Assembly: GCF_001625305.1 (NCBI RefSeq) | Contig: NW_017802691.1 | Location: 16,818-80,817 of the forward strand | Source of the DNA: Branchiostoma belcheri | Lineage: Eukaryota; Chordata; Leptocardii; Amphioxiformes; Branchiostomatidae | Direction: 5' to 3' | Length of the DNA stretch: 64,000 nucleotides | Part shown: piece after piece, positions 1 through 9,254 of the stretch | How positions within the stretch are numbered: the stretch's first letter is position 1 | Layout: each line of letters opens with the position of its first letter | Program-made: the position numbers and the translations under genes | Notes under the pieces: model-generated | Database searches by the model: none | What the model saw: the letters and a program-made list of their open reading frames with translations, nothing else | What the model was told of the DNA's origin: nothing

Positions 1-280
1 CATGGCAAACAAATTAACTCCGCGCAGCCCGGAGGCTTACGCGGCAAAATACAGACAACACAAAAGCAACAAAGGCCGCCGATATGGAGGGAAGGGAAAA
101 TGACTGACCTCTGACCTGATTTGAGTTTGTTGACCAATCACAACCCTGGATCAGCCACACTCTCGCGATGTCTCGTGAGACTGAGGATCTCAAATCAATC
201 CGACGGTGTTTACGTCTTTTCCAGTGCTAATTTTTCGTCTTTGTGGTAGGATTTACCTATCTTTAGTCATATACATGGTG
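1..280. other. no gene recognised
   Basis: The first 280 bases carry no convincing reading frame. A purine-rich stretch around 40-105 and a CCAAT motif near 136 are visible, but nothing identifies a promoter or an exon with confidence. The stretch could belong to a gene lying off the left edge. Confidence 0.3.
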
Positions 281-395
281 TAAACTAGCGGTACCGGTAT
301 ATACTCGTTACTTAATGATCCGGTATTTTGGACCTGTACCGAAACGTTTTTAACGGTATTGGACCGGTACAGTGTACCGGTCCGCAGCCCTACCT
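281..395. repeat. short ACCGGTA-rich repeat interrupting a LINE
   Basis: This stretch contains several ACCGGTA-type words in both orientations (about 288, 362, 374) and begins, read on the minus strand, with TAGGGCTGCGGACCGGTAC. It abuts the broken end of the LINE endonuclease frame, so it probably marks a later insertion or a rearrangement breakpoint. I infer a SINE or MITE; no target duplication could be confirmed because the LINE does not resume on the other side. Confidence 0.4.
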
Positions 396-898
396 CCCAC
401 CAGTATTTCTCCGAAATTGCTAAAATGTGAAATTTCATTTTCTAGAACGTCAAAAATATCATAAGTTCTATTGGTGTGTATGGTAGATCCGAGTGGACTT
501 ATATATACAGAGGCCAAGTAAATGTCTTTATCATAATTAAACAATTTTCTATCCAATTTTACCCAAAGAATGTCTTCGCTTTTACTTTCTAACTTTGTAA
601 CGTATGGTTTATATTGTTTTTTAAACATGAAAAGAATGCCACCTGAGTTTCGCCTGGCCTTTTTTGATTTAATTCTAGTGCTACTAAAATATAAATAATC
701 TGGAAATGATACCTCACCTTTGTGCCACGTTTCCAATAAAGAAAAGAAGTCAAACCCATCTAGTTGGCTAGTGAATTCTCTATCATCTAATTTGCTACCG
801 AGTCCATGGACATTCCAAAATCCGATGGAAATGCCAAAGTTTCTTTGAATAATTCTATGAACTGTCTTTGTGTCCGTGATCCGATGCGGAAAACACAT
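350..898 (-). pseudogene. LINE ORF2 fragment: APE-type endonuclease N-terminus
   Basis: This is the first part of an apurinic-endonuclease-like domain. It shows the FWNVHGL block near residue 26 (metal-binding Asn), the LLETW block near 54 (catalytic Glu) and a later SVYISP segment. The homology ends at the VGG that would begin the usual VGDFN motif (about position 395), and the remaining residues come from unrelated repeat sequence. It lies 60 bp downstream of ORF1 in the same orientation, as expected for one element. The fragment cannot encode a working endonuclease. Confidence 0.8.
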
Positions 899-3560
899 GA
901 TAATCCGGAGCCACGGGGTCGTTCATTGAGTCTGAACCTTGAGCCGACTGTACGTCTCTACCAGCTTCTTTCCGAGCCGTAGTAGGGGAATGGAGGTGGC
1001 GCGAACCAGCTGGGCGGCGGCCTGAAGATCGCTGGAGTCCCTCCGTACGCCTCTGCTGGGGAGGGCCATTCCTGCATCCATCGGTCAGGTGTCGGCGTAG
1101 GGCGATTCCTCGGGGCAGGGGCGTTCAGGTCGTTTGGAAAGGCGGGTGGGGCGAAGTATTGACGATTGCCAGGTACAAACGCCTTCTGTTGTGGTGCACT
1201 TGCCGGTCTACGTCCGTTTGGAGGCACTCCAGGAGAAGACTTAGGCTGGCTGTAGGGAGCATTACTGTTCCCGTATGGGAAGGGAGATGGGTTAGCTCGT
1301 CCACCGTACCTAGTTTGTCGGTACTGATCTGGCTTGGCAGGTCCGGCATAGCTTTCTCGCCTGGTAGGTTTGTTATTAGACGCTTGTCTCCCCTGGTTGT
1401 ACAGAGAGGCAGTGTTGCTGCGACCAGGGTTGACTTTGTTACTGCGACCATGGTGGCGTCTAGCGTGGTTCTTGTTCGATGTAAGACCCAGGGCGCTTGT
1501 TGCCTGCCTTTTCAGGTTGAATGCCAGGATTCTAACTCCATCACTGTTCAGATGATATCCGTCTCTTTCAAACATGTTGGGGTTGTATTCGCCATCAGAC
1601 CACATCTGTGGATGGTTCACGAAAACAAGTGAATCGTTGGACTTACACATGCCTTCTACATGCTTGTTTATTGCTGTGGTGTCCTTATTCAGGTTGGGTC
1701 GATAGTTCGAGTCCCTTCTCGGGGGCACAGCGGAGATCACGATCTCGGCTTCTGGGAATAGTGACCTTGTGGTGCTCACTACCAGTTCTATCTCGGAGAT
1801 GACAGTTTCACTTGACTTTGCGATAACGTCGTTGGTGCCCATGTGTAGAATCACGGTGTTTGGCGTGATGTCTTCCTTAGAGATAGTTTCCATGACTGTT
1901 GGTGCTGTGAATAGGTTCGGAGACCAGTACGGCATGGGGATGTCTGCGGTGGGACACAGCAGGTGAGGTTTGAGTTTATGTGCGTTTGAGTCTCCTATGA
2001 GCACAACTCGCTTTTGCTTCTGGGTTGATTCACTTGCTAAATCTTCCCTTTCCCCAGTAGACACTTGGTCATCACCAGTTGGCTCTGGTGTAAGGGCATC
2101 AAAACGGTTAGCCGTTGGAAGTGTGTATTTGGGGAGGGTTTCTGTCGTCTCAGTTGCACTTCTCTTCTCTTCCCGTTGGACCTTCGGGGATTGTTTGTCG
2201 TCTCTGACGCACCTAATGTCTTCTCTGACGTTTGACACTTTTACTTTGAGCACATCTTGTGACTGTCTAATGTCGCGCAGGTCTTTCTGCATGGTCACAG
2301 AGGTGCTTTGTAGAGAAGCAATTGACTCTTCTAGGACTTGAACTCTTCTGCGTAGTCTTGCGTTTTCTTCCCGGAGGTTTCGCAGCTCAGCGTCGTCCTT
2401 CTTTGGGGCAGAGTTGACAGAATCAAGCTTCTTCATTATGATTTCCATTTGGCTTGACACATGTGCCTCAAACTTGTTAGCATGGATCTTTGTATTGGCC
2501 AGGGTTGATTCAAATTCCATCAGGGCCCTTTGTAATGCTTCGCACTTCGCGGGGGAATCTGACAGGGAGGTGTCACCTTCTGACTCAATGGCAGCGGCCC
2601 TGCGTGCGCCTTTTGTCTCCGTGGTGTTGTCAGCATTTGCATTAGACAAGTTGTCAGTTTTTGAGATGCCGGTTGCTTTCACTACTGTTGTGTCGGACAT
2701 TTTGTTTTCATGTGAAGGGTTGACTGACGATTTGGCTCTTGGGACATGACAATTTATACAATGGTACATTTCCTCAGTGTCTCTCAAGAGAGATTGGGTG
2801 GCACTGTCAAGACCAGTACATTCAAAGTGGGTCCAACTGCTACAGTCACTACAACCCACGAATTCATCACCTTCCACTTCCTGCTTGTTACACACGACAC
2901 ATTTTGTGACTGTTTCTTCACACAGTACGATCTGGGGGCGGTCGGTTTTGTTCGTGATGACTTTCTCTTGGTAGTCGCACTTTTCAGCAATGTCTGACAA
3001 GACCATATCTTGCAGTATGTTGTAGTGGGAAACTAGCCATAAGATGTAGCCCGTGCCCTGTATGAGAAGCTTGCATGTGTCGTAGATAGTGATGTGCAGG
3101 GAACCGATCTCGGTTCCAAGCCGTAGATCGGCGTCGGTGAACGTAGTACTAAACTGGACACCGTTGGTTCCTCTGTCAGTGCCTTTAACTCCATAGTAAG
3201 CCTCACACATGACCTTCCATGATGAGACAGAATCCTCAGGAATGTGTACTGTCAGACAGGAAGTGTTGTGGGTTACGGAGTCTAAGGTCACGTTTCAATG
3301 CCGTTACTTTTCCCAGTAAGGTGCTAATTGGATGTTTATCATCAAAAAGAACAAGAGAAAAATTTGCCGCTGACGTGAAAAAGACAGTTCTTCCGAAGAC
3401 ATTATATGGTTGGTTGGCTCTGTGTTCTCACATAGTTTCTCTTTGAGGCAGGGCATTTGCAAGGCATAATGTTGAGAGGGCTGGCCTTCAGGTGCCACCC
3501 CCTGTTCGGGAAAGGCTTCCAGCAGCGGGAAGTGACTGTCCAACTTCCCCCACGGCGACG
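393..3560 (-). mobile_element. CR1-group LINE, 3' truncated
   Basis: A non-LTR retrotransposon lies on the minus strand in the order 5' leader (about 3,300-3,560), ORF1 (3,291-958), a short spacer, then the start of ORF2 (898 to about 395). The PHD plus SGNH-esterase ORF1 followed by an APE-type endonuclease is the known layout of CR1/L2-type LINEs in invertebrate chordates. The element stops inside the endonuclease; the reverse transcriptase and the 3' end are missing, which is the opposite of the usual 5' truncation and implies later deletion or rearrangement. ORF1 remains fully open over 777 codons, so the insertion is fairly young. Confidence 0.85.
958..3291 (-). CDS. LINE ORF1 protein: PHD finger, coiled coil, SGNH esterase
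   Basis: The 777-aa protein starts with an unassigned N-terminal domain (about 1-115), then a complete C4HC3 PHD finger (C131, C134, C147, C150, H155, C158, C178, C181). A predicted coiled coil follows (about 300-365), then an SGNH/GDSL esterase domain with the GDS block at 433-435, GTND at 485-488 and DGYH at 577-580, so Ser435, Asn487, Asp577 and His580 are all present. The C-terminus (600-777) is rich in Pro, Arg, Asn and Tyr and looks disordered and nucleic-acid binding. In CR1-type LINEs such ORF1 proteins form the ribonucleoprotein; the exact role of the esterase is unsettled. The start was chosen as the first ATG of the open frame. Confidence 0.85.
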   Translation of the reverse strand: MTLDSVTHNTSCLTVHIPEDSVSSWKVMCEAYYGVKGTDRGTNGVQFSTTFTDADLRLGTEIGSLHITIYDTCKLLIQGTGYILWLVSHYNILQDMVLSDIAEKCDYQEKVITNKTDRPQIVLCEETVTKCVVCNKQEVEGDEFVGCSDCSSWTHFECTGLDSATQSLLRDTEEMYHCINCHVPRAKSSVNPSHENKMSDTTVVKATGISKTDNLSNANADNTTETKGARRAAAIESEGDTSLSDSPAKCEALQRALMEFESTLANTKIHANKFEAHVSSQMEIIMKKLDSVNSAPKKDDAELRNLREENARLRRRVQVLEESIASLQSTSVTMQKDLRDIRQSQDVLKVKVSNVREDIRCVRDDKQSPKVQREEKRSATETTETLPKYTLPTANRFDALTPEPTGDDQVSTGEREDLASESTQKQKRVVLIGDSNAHKLKPHLLCPTADIPMPYWSPNLFTAPTVMETISKEDITPNTVILHMGTNDVIAKSSETVISEIELVVSTTRSLFPEAEIVISAVPPRRDSNYRPNLNKDTTAINKHVEGMCKSNDSLVFVNHPQMWSDGEYNPNMFERDGYHLNSDGVRILAFNLKRQATSALGLTSNKNHARRHHGRSNKVNPGRSNTASLYNQGRQASNNKPTRRESYAGPAKPDQYRQTRYGGRANPSPFPYGNSNAPYSQPKSSPGVPPNGRRPASAPQQKAFVPGNRQYFAPPAFPNDLNAPAPRNRPTPTPDRWMQEWPSPAEAYGGTPAIFRPPPSWFAPPPFPYYGSERSW

Positions 3561-4120
3561 ACGGAGCAGGACTTGATGGATATCAGGGAAAGGAGGACCG
3601 AGAGATTGCAGGTAATTCAGTTCATTTCAGGTCATCCTCAAACAGGTTTAAAAAAAAAAAAACATTGAACATAATCTGTATACATACTAGTATTCATTCT
3701 GAATACCGTTGCTTGGACATTGTTTCTGTCATTACTTTTGGATCATCCATTGTCTTTTATCATTTGTTGTTGTCCACAGGGCCTTTCTGTCATTACTTAA
3801 ATATCTGATAAATTGTCTTACTAGTATATCATTTGTTGTCTTAAGGACCTGGTCCACGCCATGACTCTTGAGGAGTTCTCCTCGACATTCTTGATGTTGA
3901 CGTGCAGAGGGGGCGTGCATTTGGCTATATGATAAATGTATCTTGTGACTTGCACATTTCTGGTACCATAATTGACTGTTTGCCGTTGATCCCTTAATAA
4001 TATAATATTTTACTTGCGCTGTTAGGAAAACATCTGCACTAGACAATTTGTGATGTGTCTACAAGGCTATACAGTAGTGGCGCTTGTGTCATTTACCTTA
4101 ATTCTTTTTTTTTTCAATAC
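3300..4120. other. LINE leader and decayed spliced sequence
   Basis: About 3,300-3,560 is probably the LINE's 5' leader. On the plus strand, 3,560-3,611 reads openly (DLMDIRERRTERLQ) and ends in CAG/GTAATT, resembling an exon end and splice donor. The rest, including an A-run at 3,650-3,662, shows nothing recognisable. I see no intact gene here. Confidence 0.3.
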
Positions 4121-4123
4121 AGG

Positions 4124-4420
4124 ATTCCTTCACAAGATCAGTGTTGTGTCCAAGACCCTGCCAACCATTGTGCTGAGGGGGGGGGTCTTCGTGTTTAAGT
4201 GCATTGGCCAGACGATCGAGGTCACGCGTAACAAGATCGACAAGAGCAGGGGAGGGGTGATGGCCATCGACGAAGCATACCGCCTAGCACAGGCTGAGAC
4301 AACATCCTAAAGGACGTAGGCAAGGAAGCCTTGGAGGAGCGAATGAGTATGATGGAGGATGCAGGCTACCAATAGATGACTTAATTCCTGGAGAGGAGGA
4401 AACCGTAGATTTTTTGCGAC
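4124..4420 (+). pseudogene. remnant of a CbbX/SpoVK-like AAA+ ATPase
   Basis: After a polypyrimidine tract ending in ACAG (4,123), the plus strand encodes a segment with GQTIEVTRNKIDKSRGGV followed by MAIDEAYRLAQ. This matches the family pattern of a glycine/threonine-rich sensor segment, alternating basic residues and a Walker B ending in DEAY, as in CbbX/CfxQ-type AAA+ proteins. A stop follows, and after frame changes the words GKEALEER and MSMMEDAG continue the family pattern. The Walker A part is not visible. I read this as a decayed copy, perhaps one exon of an old gene. Confidence is moderate because only about 70 residues can be compared. Confidence 0.55.
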
Positions 4421-4429
4421 CAAAAATGA

Positions 4430-5335
4430 GATGTTTAGGAAGCGGTGAGCACAACACCCTGCGACGGCGGACAAGGTGGTTGTCGCTGGCCCTGACACGA
4501 CTGACACTGAGAGGTCAGTGAATGTGTTATAAATACTTTTCTTTCCTTATTTTCAGCATGTCACCCCTTAAATCCATGCCATGGTGTACCATGTGCCGCA
4601 GTTTCTCAAGAAGTACAACTATATCAATGGTCTGTCGTGTGAAAGTGTTGAGCAGGCATGCATAATATATTACATTGAAAGTAGTAAGAATACAGATGTA
4701 ACTTGTCACATACGTAAATCACATAAAGGTACTCATTCTAACGATGTGCTTTAACCATTGTCAGCAGCTTTGAAAAAAAAAAAGTAATATATGACTTTTT
4801 GTAAAAACAAACTTGAGGTAAGATACTAATAATGCTATCTCCATCTTAGAAAAACCACACACAGAACAGGAGGTTCCATCATGGCGGCCAGAGGAGCGGC
4901 AGAGGCCGCAAGTGGACATCAGGTGTGCTGGTGTCTGCGTTGCCTTATCTTTTATCACCTTCCAATGAACATAAAACAGAAACAAGCACAAACCATATAT
5001 GTCTCAACCTGAATCTGCACAGGTCATGGAGTACGAAAACAGGGATCTGTTTGCTGTTCTCAACAATGTAGACAGGAAAAAGGCCATAATGGGACCAAAT
5101 TCAGCACAAAGAAGAGCCAACTTGCAAGGTTGATATATCGTATATTTTACCCATCTACTTATAACTGGCCTCTAGCTCTGTGCTGTAAATTATACAGTTT
5201 ATACTACCAACTTGAGCAGGGACCCTGCTTACTGATCAGCCCGCCAACGGAAATAAGGCATTTGTTCCCTATACAGAAGATAGAACATCCTTCGTCGGCG
5301 GACGTGGATGAAACTTTGCCCCGGACATAGATTCT
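4430..5335 (+). other. possible exon remnants of unknown gene
   Basis: Three short open stretches are flanked by splice-like signals on the plus strand. One, after TTTTCAG at 4,556, reads MVYHVPQFLKKYNYINGL in one frame. One, at 4,893-4,934, reads MAARGAAEAASGHQ and ends in CAG/GTGTGC. One, after CTGCACAG at 5,023, reads VMEYENRDLFAVLNN and runs to about 5,129. I recognise no family in any of them. They may be remnants of the same gene as the AAA+ piece or chance frames. Confidence 0.25.
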
Positions 5336-5356
5336 CGGGATAGTGAATGTTCTTCC

Positions 5357-5396
5357 CAATCCTACCAAGACACCGTCTGTCGTCTTGGTAGGATTG
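5357..5396. repeat. perfect 15-bp-arm hairpin
   Basis: CAATCCTACCAAGAC at 5,357-5,371 is the exact reverse complement of GTCTTGGTAGGATTG at 5,382-5,396, leaving a 10-base loop. It lies about 280 bp upstream of the PC4-like gene's start codon. It could be a mobile-element relic or a structured leader; nothing here decides between them. Confidence 0.7.
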
Positions 5397-5675
5397 CAAG
5401 ACGTCAGCATAAAGATTTATCAAAGTGATAGGTGGGGTTAAAAGTCGACACCTGTAGTATCTGATTCGTTGGAAGGTTTGGGTCGGTGGTACGTTTTAGG
5501 GGTCTGATGTATTGATTGGTGATGCATATAGAGTAGATGACGTGTTTTATGAAGATTGGAAGACAGTAAATGGGCGGTGGTCAAAAACTGGTATAAGTTG
5601 GCATTGGAAACAGGGGGAGAGCATTCCCTATTGAGGAACGAGAACCTGCGACAACCTACAACAACTTACGACAAC

Positions 5676-6854
5676 ATGGCATCGTCGAACGCATGCAAGC
5701 CATGTCCACCCAAGCGTAAGTCTACGTCAAAGAAGCGGCAGGGGGATAACAAGGCACGGCGAAAGTTGGACATGGGGGTGGACCCCCAGCCCATCCCCGT
5801 AGAAGCACTGGAACCAAGCCTTCTAACCAGCACGATGGAGTCGAACGACTTCATAAAGCTATTGGAGGATATTGAAGAGGAGCAAGCGATGTTTGACATC
5901 ACCTCATCGTGTCTGCCGGGCCCCGTCGCGCCCCCGTCGGACGGAGGGTTGCAACCGCCGCAGCCACCGTCGCAACAGCACCCGCCACAGCAGCAGCAGC
6001 CGTACGGTCGCCCAGTCCCAATATTCATGCCGACCACGGTTAGCACGGTTGGGGCGTACGGTCTGGGACCGACGTTCGACGCCAATCAACTCACCGGCGT
6101 CGGTCAGCAACTTGTCAGCCAACCCGTCTCTACGAGTCACTCCGTCTCTGCGAGCCACTCCGTCTCTGCGAGCCAGCCCGTCCCTGCGAGCCAGCCCGTC
6201 CCTGCGTGTCAGCCCGTCCCTGCGAGCCAGCCCGTCGCTGTGAACCAGACGCCATCCGCCGACGCCATGAAGGAGAAGAACCCCACCCCGTACAAAGGGG
6301 GGTTCTACACCACCACTGGGGCAAACTCCGAAGAGGTGAGACTACCTCTGCAGGATGATATATTCCTGACGGTCGGGTTCTTCAATAATCGCCCGCTGAT
6401 ATCGGTCCGTCACTTTTACACATCGGTGACGGACCGCACCACTCTGAGGCCCGGAAAACGCGGCCTTAGTCTAACGACGACTCAATGGGACGCTCTAAAG
6501 AACTCGGCAGTGTATGGTTCAATTATTGATATGTGCTTCCCAGGTCTACCTGCAACTACAACACTGAAACCGCGCATGTTTTCGCTAGGCTCCATGCGTT
6601 ATGTAGTCGTTGAGTTGGTGCAGGGGCAGCCTAGCATAGGAACCCTGTATCAGTATGAGGGTGGTGGTCAGGCTGCGGGGGGTAGTGCTAGCGACGGGAG
6701 TAATCTGCGTCGTACAGTGAAGGGTATTTCCCTATCGTTAAAAAACTGGGAAGTGCTGGAGCAACGAAAGTCAACCGTTGATTGGATCTTGGGCAACATG
6801 TCTGCAGGAAAATCGCCAATCGATTGGCATGTAATTGAACGTATTGACTTCTAA
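5676..6854 (+). CDS. tandem PC4-like domain protein, intronless
   Basis: The frame gives 392 aa from the ATG at 5,676, chosen because it is the first ATG in frame and has a strong context (ACAACATGG); the frame is open further upstream without an ATG. The N-terminus is basic (PPKRKSTSKKRQ), like a nuclear-localisation signal, then comes a Pro/Gln-rich linker and about seven 6-residue repeats of the type SQPVPA. The C-terminal half holds two copies of a PC4/p15-like pattern. The first (about 225-277) is beta-rich with LISVRHFYT, then LRPGKRGLSLTTTQWDALK. The second (about 300-363) has MFSLGSMRYVVVE, then RRTVKGISLSLKNWEVLE. PC4 folds bind single-stranded DNA and act in transcription. AATAAA occurs near 6,999. 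It could be a host retrogene or the accessory gene of an unknown element. Confidence 0.65.
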   Translation: MASSNACKPCPPKRKSTSKKRQGDNKARRKLDMGVDPQPIPVEALEPSLLTSTMESNDFIKLLEDIEEEQAMFDITSSCLPGPVAPPSDGGLQPPQPPSQQHPPQQQQPYGRPVPIFMPTTVSTVGAYGLGPTFDANQLTGVGQQLVSQPVSTSHSVSASHSVSASQPVPASQPVPACQPVPASQPVAVNQTPSADAMKEKNPTPYKGGFYTTTGANSEEVRLPLQDDIFLTVGFFNNRPLISVRHFYTSVTDRTTLRPGKRGLSLTTTQWDALKNSAVYGSIIDMCFPGLPATTTLKPRMFSLGSMRYVVVELVQGQPSIGTLYQYEGGGQAAGGSASDGSNLRRTVKGISLSLKNWEVLEQRKSTVDWILGNMSAGKSPIDWHVIERIDF

Positions 6855-6995
6855 ATCTACCTATAGTTGTCTTCAAAAAAGTCAAACCTAATATTTTGTA
6901 TTAGTAATTTCTTAGTACATGTAGTTCTTTGTATAACCTATCTGTTATCTGTTTTAAACACGTTTCTCTTGTTCCTGTCCTCGGGGTAAGAATTT

Positions 6996-7004
6996 GTAAT
7001 AAAC
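6996..7004 (+). promoter_or_regulatory. polyadenylation signal of the PC4-like gene
   Basis: AATAAA occurs about 145 bp after the stop codon, in TTTGTAATAAACATT, followed by T-rich sequence. A second AATAAA lies near 7,044. Either could end the transcript; no transcript evidence is available. Confidence 0.5.
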
Positions 7005-7230
7005 ATTTTCTATTAATGAAGATGATGATGATGATTATTGTCAATAAAGGTCCCTGCACCATGAATGTAGGAGAGAGGATTGAAAATTGACCTGTGTCCG
7101 CCGCAGTGTTTTGAATGATGAATGGATGTGATTGAATGGGTGAATACGGTGGCGTGTCTGAATATAAAAGAGTGCGTGTGCCTGGATATAAAAAAGTGTA
7201 AACGCATGGGTGTGGAGCAGTGTGTCAGTC

Positions 7231-7371
7231 ATGGCATGTAATAAGAAGGTCGCGGAGTCGTGTTACTGTGTAGAGAGGTTTTGTCGTAGGTGTCTAACAC
7301 AATGCCGGATATTGTGTTCTATACACGTTGAAAAATGTGACCGTTGTGTGTTATCTGTAAAACCCAACTAG
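7231..7371 (+). CDS. small Cys-rich protein, 46 aa
   Basis: This ATG-initiated frame encodes 46 residues of which nine are Cys, arranged as C, CxC, CxxC, C, C and a terminal CxxC (CDRC), with one His (SIHVEKC). Such spacing suggests zinc binding. It lies 375 bp downstream of the PC4-like gene and directly before two further Cys-containing frames in the same orientation. I do not recognise the family, and the short length leaves room for chance. Confidence 0.35.
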   Translation: MACNKKVAESCYCVERFCRRCLTQCRILCSIHVEKCDRCVLSVKPN

Positions 7372-7581
7372 CTTCGCGCTGAAAAGGATGAACAGTGCCT
7401 TTGGTGCAGGCGGCGAATGCCGGGGTGGTTTGCCCACCGGATCTGTGAAAGCTGTTCTGAGATGACCGCTGACGTCGTAAGGAAAGTTGAACGTCTGCGT
7501 ATAAAACATACCTCTACACTACGTGAAACAATAACAGTAAGAAAAACCAGGGTCATTTTCTATAACTATATGACAATATAA
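7372..7581 (+). CDS. short open frame with CxxC pairs
   Basis: The frame of about 69 codons contains CLWCRRRMPGWFAHRICESC, two CxxC pairs separated by a basic, aromatic loop, which resembles a treble-clef or RING-like zinc site. A basic tail follows (VRKVERLRIKH). The only in-frame ATGs lie inside the motif, so an independent start is unclear. It abuts the neighbouring small Cys-rich frame and ends 11 bp before the next ATG. Function unknown. Confidence 0.3.
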   Translation, partial: LRAEKDEQCLWCRRRMPGWFAHRICESCSEMTADVVRKVERLRIKHTSTLRETITVRKTRVIFYNYMTI

Positions 7582-7592
7582 CTTGCACTGTC

Positions 7593-8000
7593 ATGCAGCC
7601 CCTGAAGAAACGCAAGTTGAATCGGAAATGTAAAGGTTGCGGACTGCTCGCACGGGATCATCCAGGCGAAGTCACGTCAAAATACTGCACGGGGCCCCCG
7701 CCACCAACGACGATAGAGTCGACAGAGACGGCAGAACAGACAGAACATGACCTCGAAACGCTCCAGGAGCAGCACAAGGCCTTAGCGGCGGCCATGGAGA
7801 AGGCCAAGGAGGTACGAGACATGGAGCCAGCTTTGCGGGCACTTAAGACGTCGGCACCGCCACTAACCACCGGTACTATGCCGCTCGGCGGGACTCCAGT
7901 ACCACCACTACCCACCCATGCTTTTCCATCAACCCGACTTCGATGTATCTGGGCTGTATTCTACCCTAGGTTAAATATCTTTGATCGTACGTATTCATGA
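7593..8000 (+). CDS. zinc-finger/coiled-coil protein, 135 aa, unknown
   Basis: The N-terminus is basic and carries CKGCGLLARDHPG followed by a third Cys (KYC), a CxxC-H-C arrangement seen at the start of some gag-like and host zinc proteins. A Thr/Pro linker follows, then a heptad-like segment (about 48-85, LETLQEQHKALAAAMEKAKE) predicted to form a coiled coil, and a Pro-rich tail. The last 20 residues may be read-through of non-coding DNA. It could be the first exon of a longer gene or a gag-type protein of the same element as its neighbours. Confidence 0.4.
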   Translation: MQPLKKRKLNRKCKGCGLLARDHPGEVTSKYCTGPPPPTTIESTETAEQTEHDLETLQEQHKALAAAMEKAKEVRDMEPALRALKTSAPPLTTGTMPLGGTPVPPLPTHAFPSTRLRCIWAVFYPRLNIFDRTYS

Positions 8001-9079
8001 TGTAAAGTAACGTTCAAGTGCCTTTACTTCGTCTTATCATGTTTATAGCTTCGAAGTGTAAAAAATACATTAAGTGAAACCATTGTACTGAAACTAAATG
8101 TGTAGATAACTCTAGCTTTACAGTTTATGTGCATAGTAGTTGACTCGTGTGTGTGTGAGAACTTTTGTTTCTTTGCGTAAATAAACACCAAGCGTTTGAT
8201 ACCCAAAACTGTTGTCTTATCTATTGCTAGCCTAGTCCTCAAACTCTAGTGCCTTAGACTAGACAGGGATTCAAAAATGAATGTTTAGTTTCGATGTCGT
8301 CGGTCACTAATAGGCAGTAAATTAATGTAGCCGTTTCCTACACCACCAAAGATACTAGCATCATCAAAGGCGAATGTGAAAAAAAGAAGGTTGGTCCGAC
8401 GGAAAGAAAGATATGTCTTGCAGAGCGTAAAAGGAAACACAATTGTTAACCAGGACTTGTTCAGTGCATAAATGAGCCATACCACTGCCAGGCATTGCCC
8501 TAGCAGGCCCAAAGGCATCCCAATGCTGAAATGTGTGAAAGAAAGGATGGGCTTTGCCAGCACATTGCTTGCAAATTGCTATCAGTGCAGTGCTTGAGAA
8601 GAAAAAATCCTGGCGGCTTTGCAGCCAAAGATCAAGGGGCCAAGTCAGAGGATGCGACACGAGACCAATATTCAGGCTTTTTGGGGCTTTATGTCTGTCG
8701 GTGATGGGTACACCAACATGAATGAAGTCATGTACTGTAATGGGAGTCCTCACGCCTTGTGAGAAACAGAAAACACTATTGGACACATGTGGGGAAAGGA
8801 GCTAGCCAGTATGTCGTTGTATTAATGGAAACGTAACGAAAATCCACTGTAACACATTGAATCCTACCTATGTTTTGTACTTTTGTATTTGTTGGCTATT
8901 AATGCCAGAACAAACGTAGTGTCCATTTGGATAACGCCTGGCCTACTTGCATTATGTACACGACCGCTAAACCCAACCAAGAGTTAACAAACTGACAGTC
9001 TTAAATGGCAACTAATTGAATGGAAAGTAACTTAAATGTAACTTATGTCAATCATTCATAGTGTGCCTTTTAAGGGAAG
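8001..9079. other. no clear gene; AT-rich intergenic
   Basis: A minus-strand frame at 8,364-8,786 (140 aa) is open, but its composition (many Phe, His, Ser) and lack of any family pattern suggest a chance frame or the antisense of decayed sequence. AATAAA at about 8,178 could serve a plus-strand transcript from the upstream small genes. Nothing else is identifiable. Confidence 0.35.
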
Positions 9080-9244
9080 ATGGCGGGCAGAAGGCACATC
9101 ACGTTGTGTGTTACACCAGCGGGTGAGGATTACATCAGAGGATTCATCCAGCACTTTGGGTTCGAGGAGGGAGACGTGGTGGAGGTCAACAGCGGCCCAC
9201 ACCGTTTTTATACAGGAAAGGCTACGGGACAAAGGCAAACCTGA
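9080..9244 (+). CDS. 54-aa open frame or exon, unknown
   Basis: The frame begins with GGAAGATGGCG, an acceptable initiation context, and encodes MAGRRHITLCVTPAGEDYI followed by an acidic region and a short basic end. The stop comes 10 bp before the left arm of the large inverted repeat. No family is recognised. It may be an exon or a relic whose 3' part was replaced by the repeat. Confidence 0.25.
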   Translation: MAGRRHITLCVTPAGEDYIRGFIQHFGFEEGDVVEVNSGPHRFYTGKATGQRQT

Positions 9245-9254
9245 AAATTGAATT

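Noticed and set aside
1125-2997. Many plus-strand frames of 60-157 codons
   Set aside because: Antisense shadows of the LINE ORF1 open frame.
5872-6324. Overlapping frames rich in SLRASPSLR or GRAGSQRR
   Set aside because: Shadow frames of the repeat-bearing linker of the PC4-like gene.
8364-8786. 140-aa minus-strand frame as a gene
   Set aside because: No family pattern, no sensible composition, no regulatory context.
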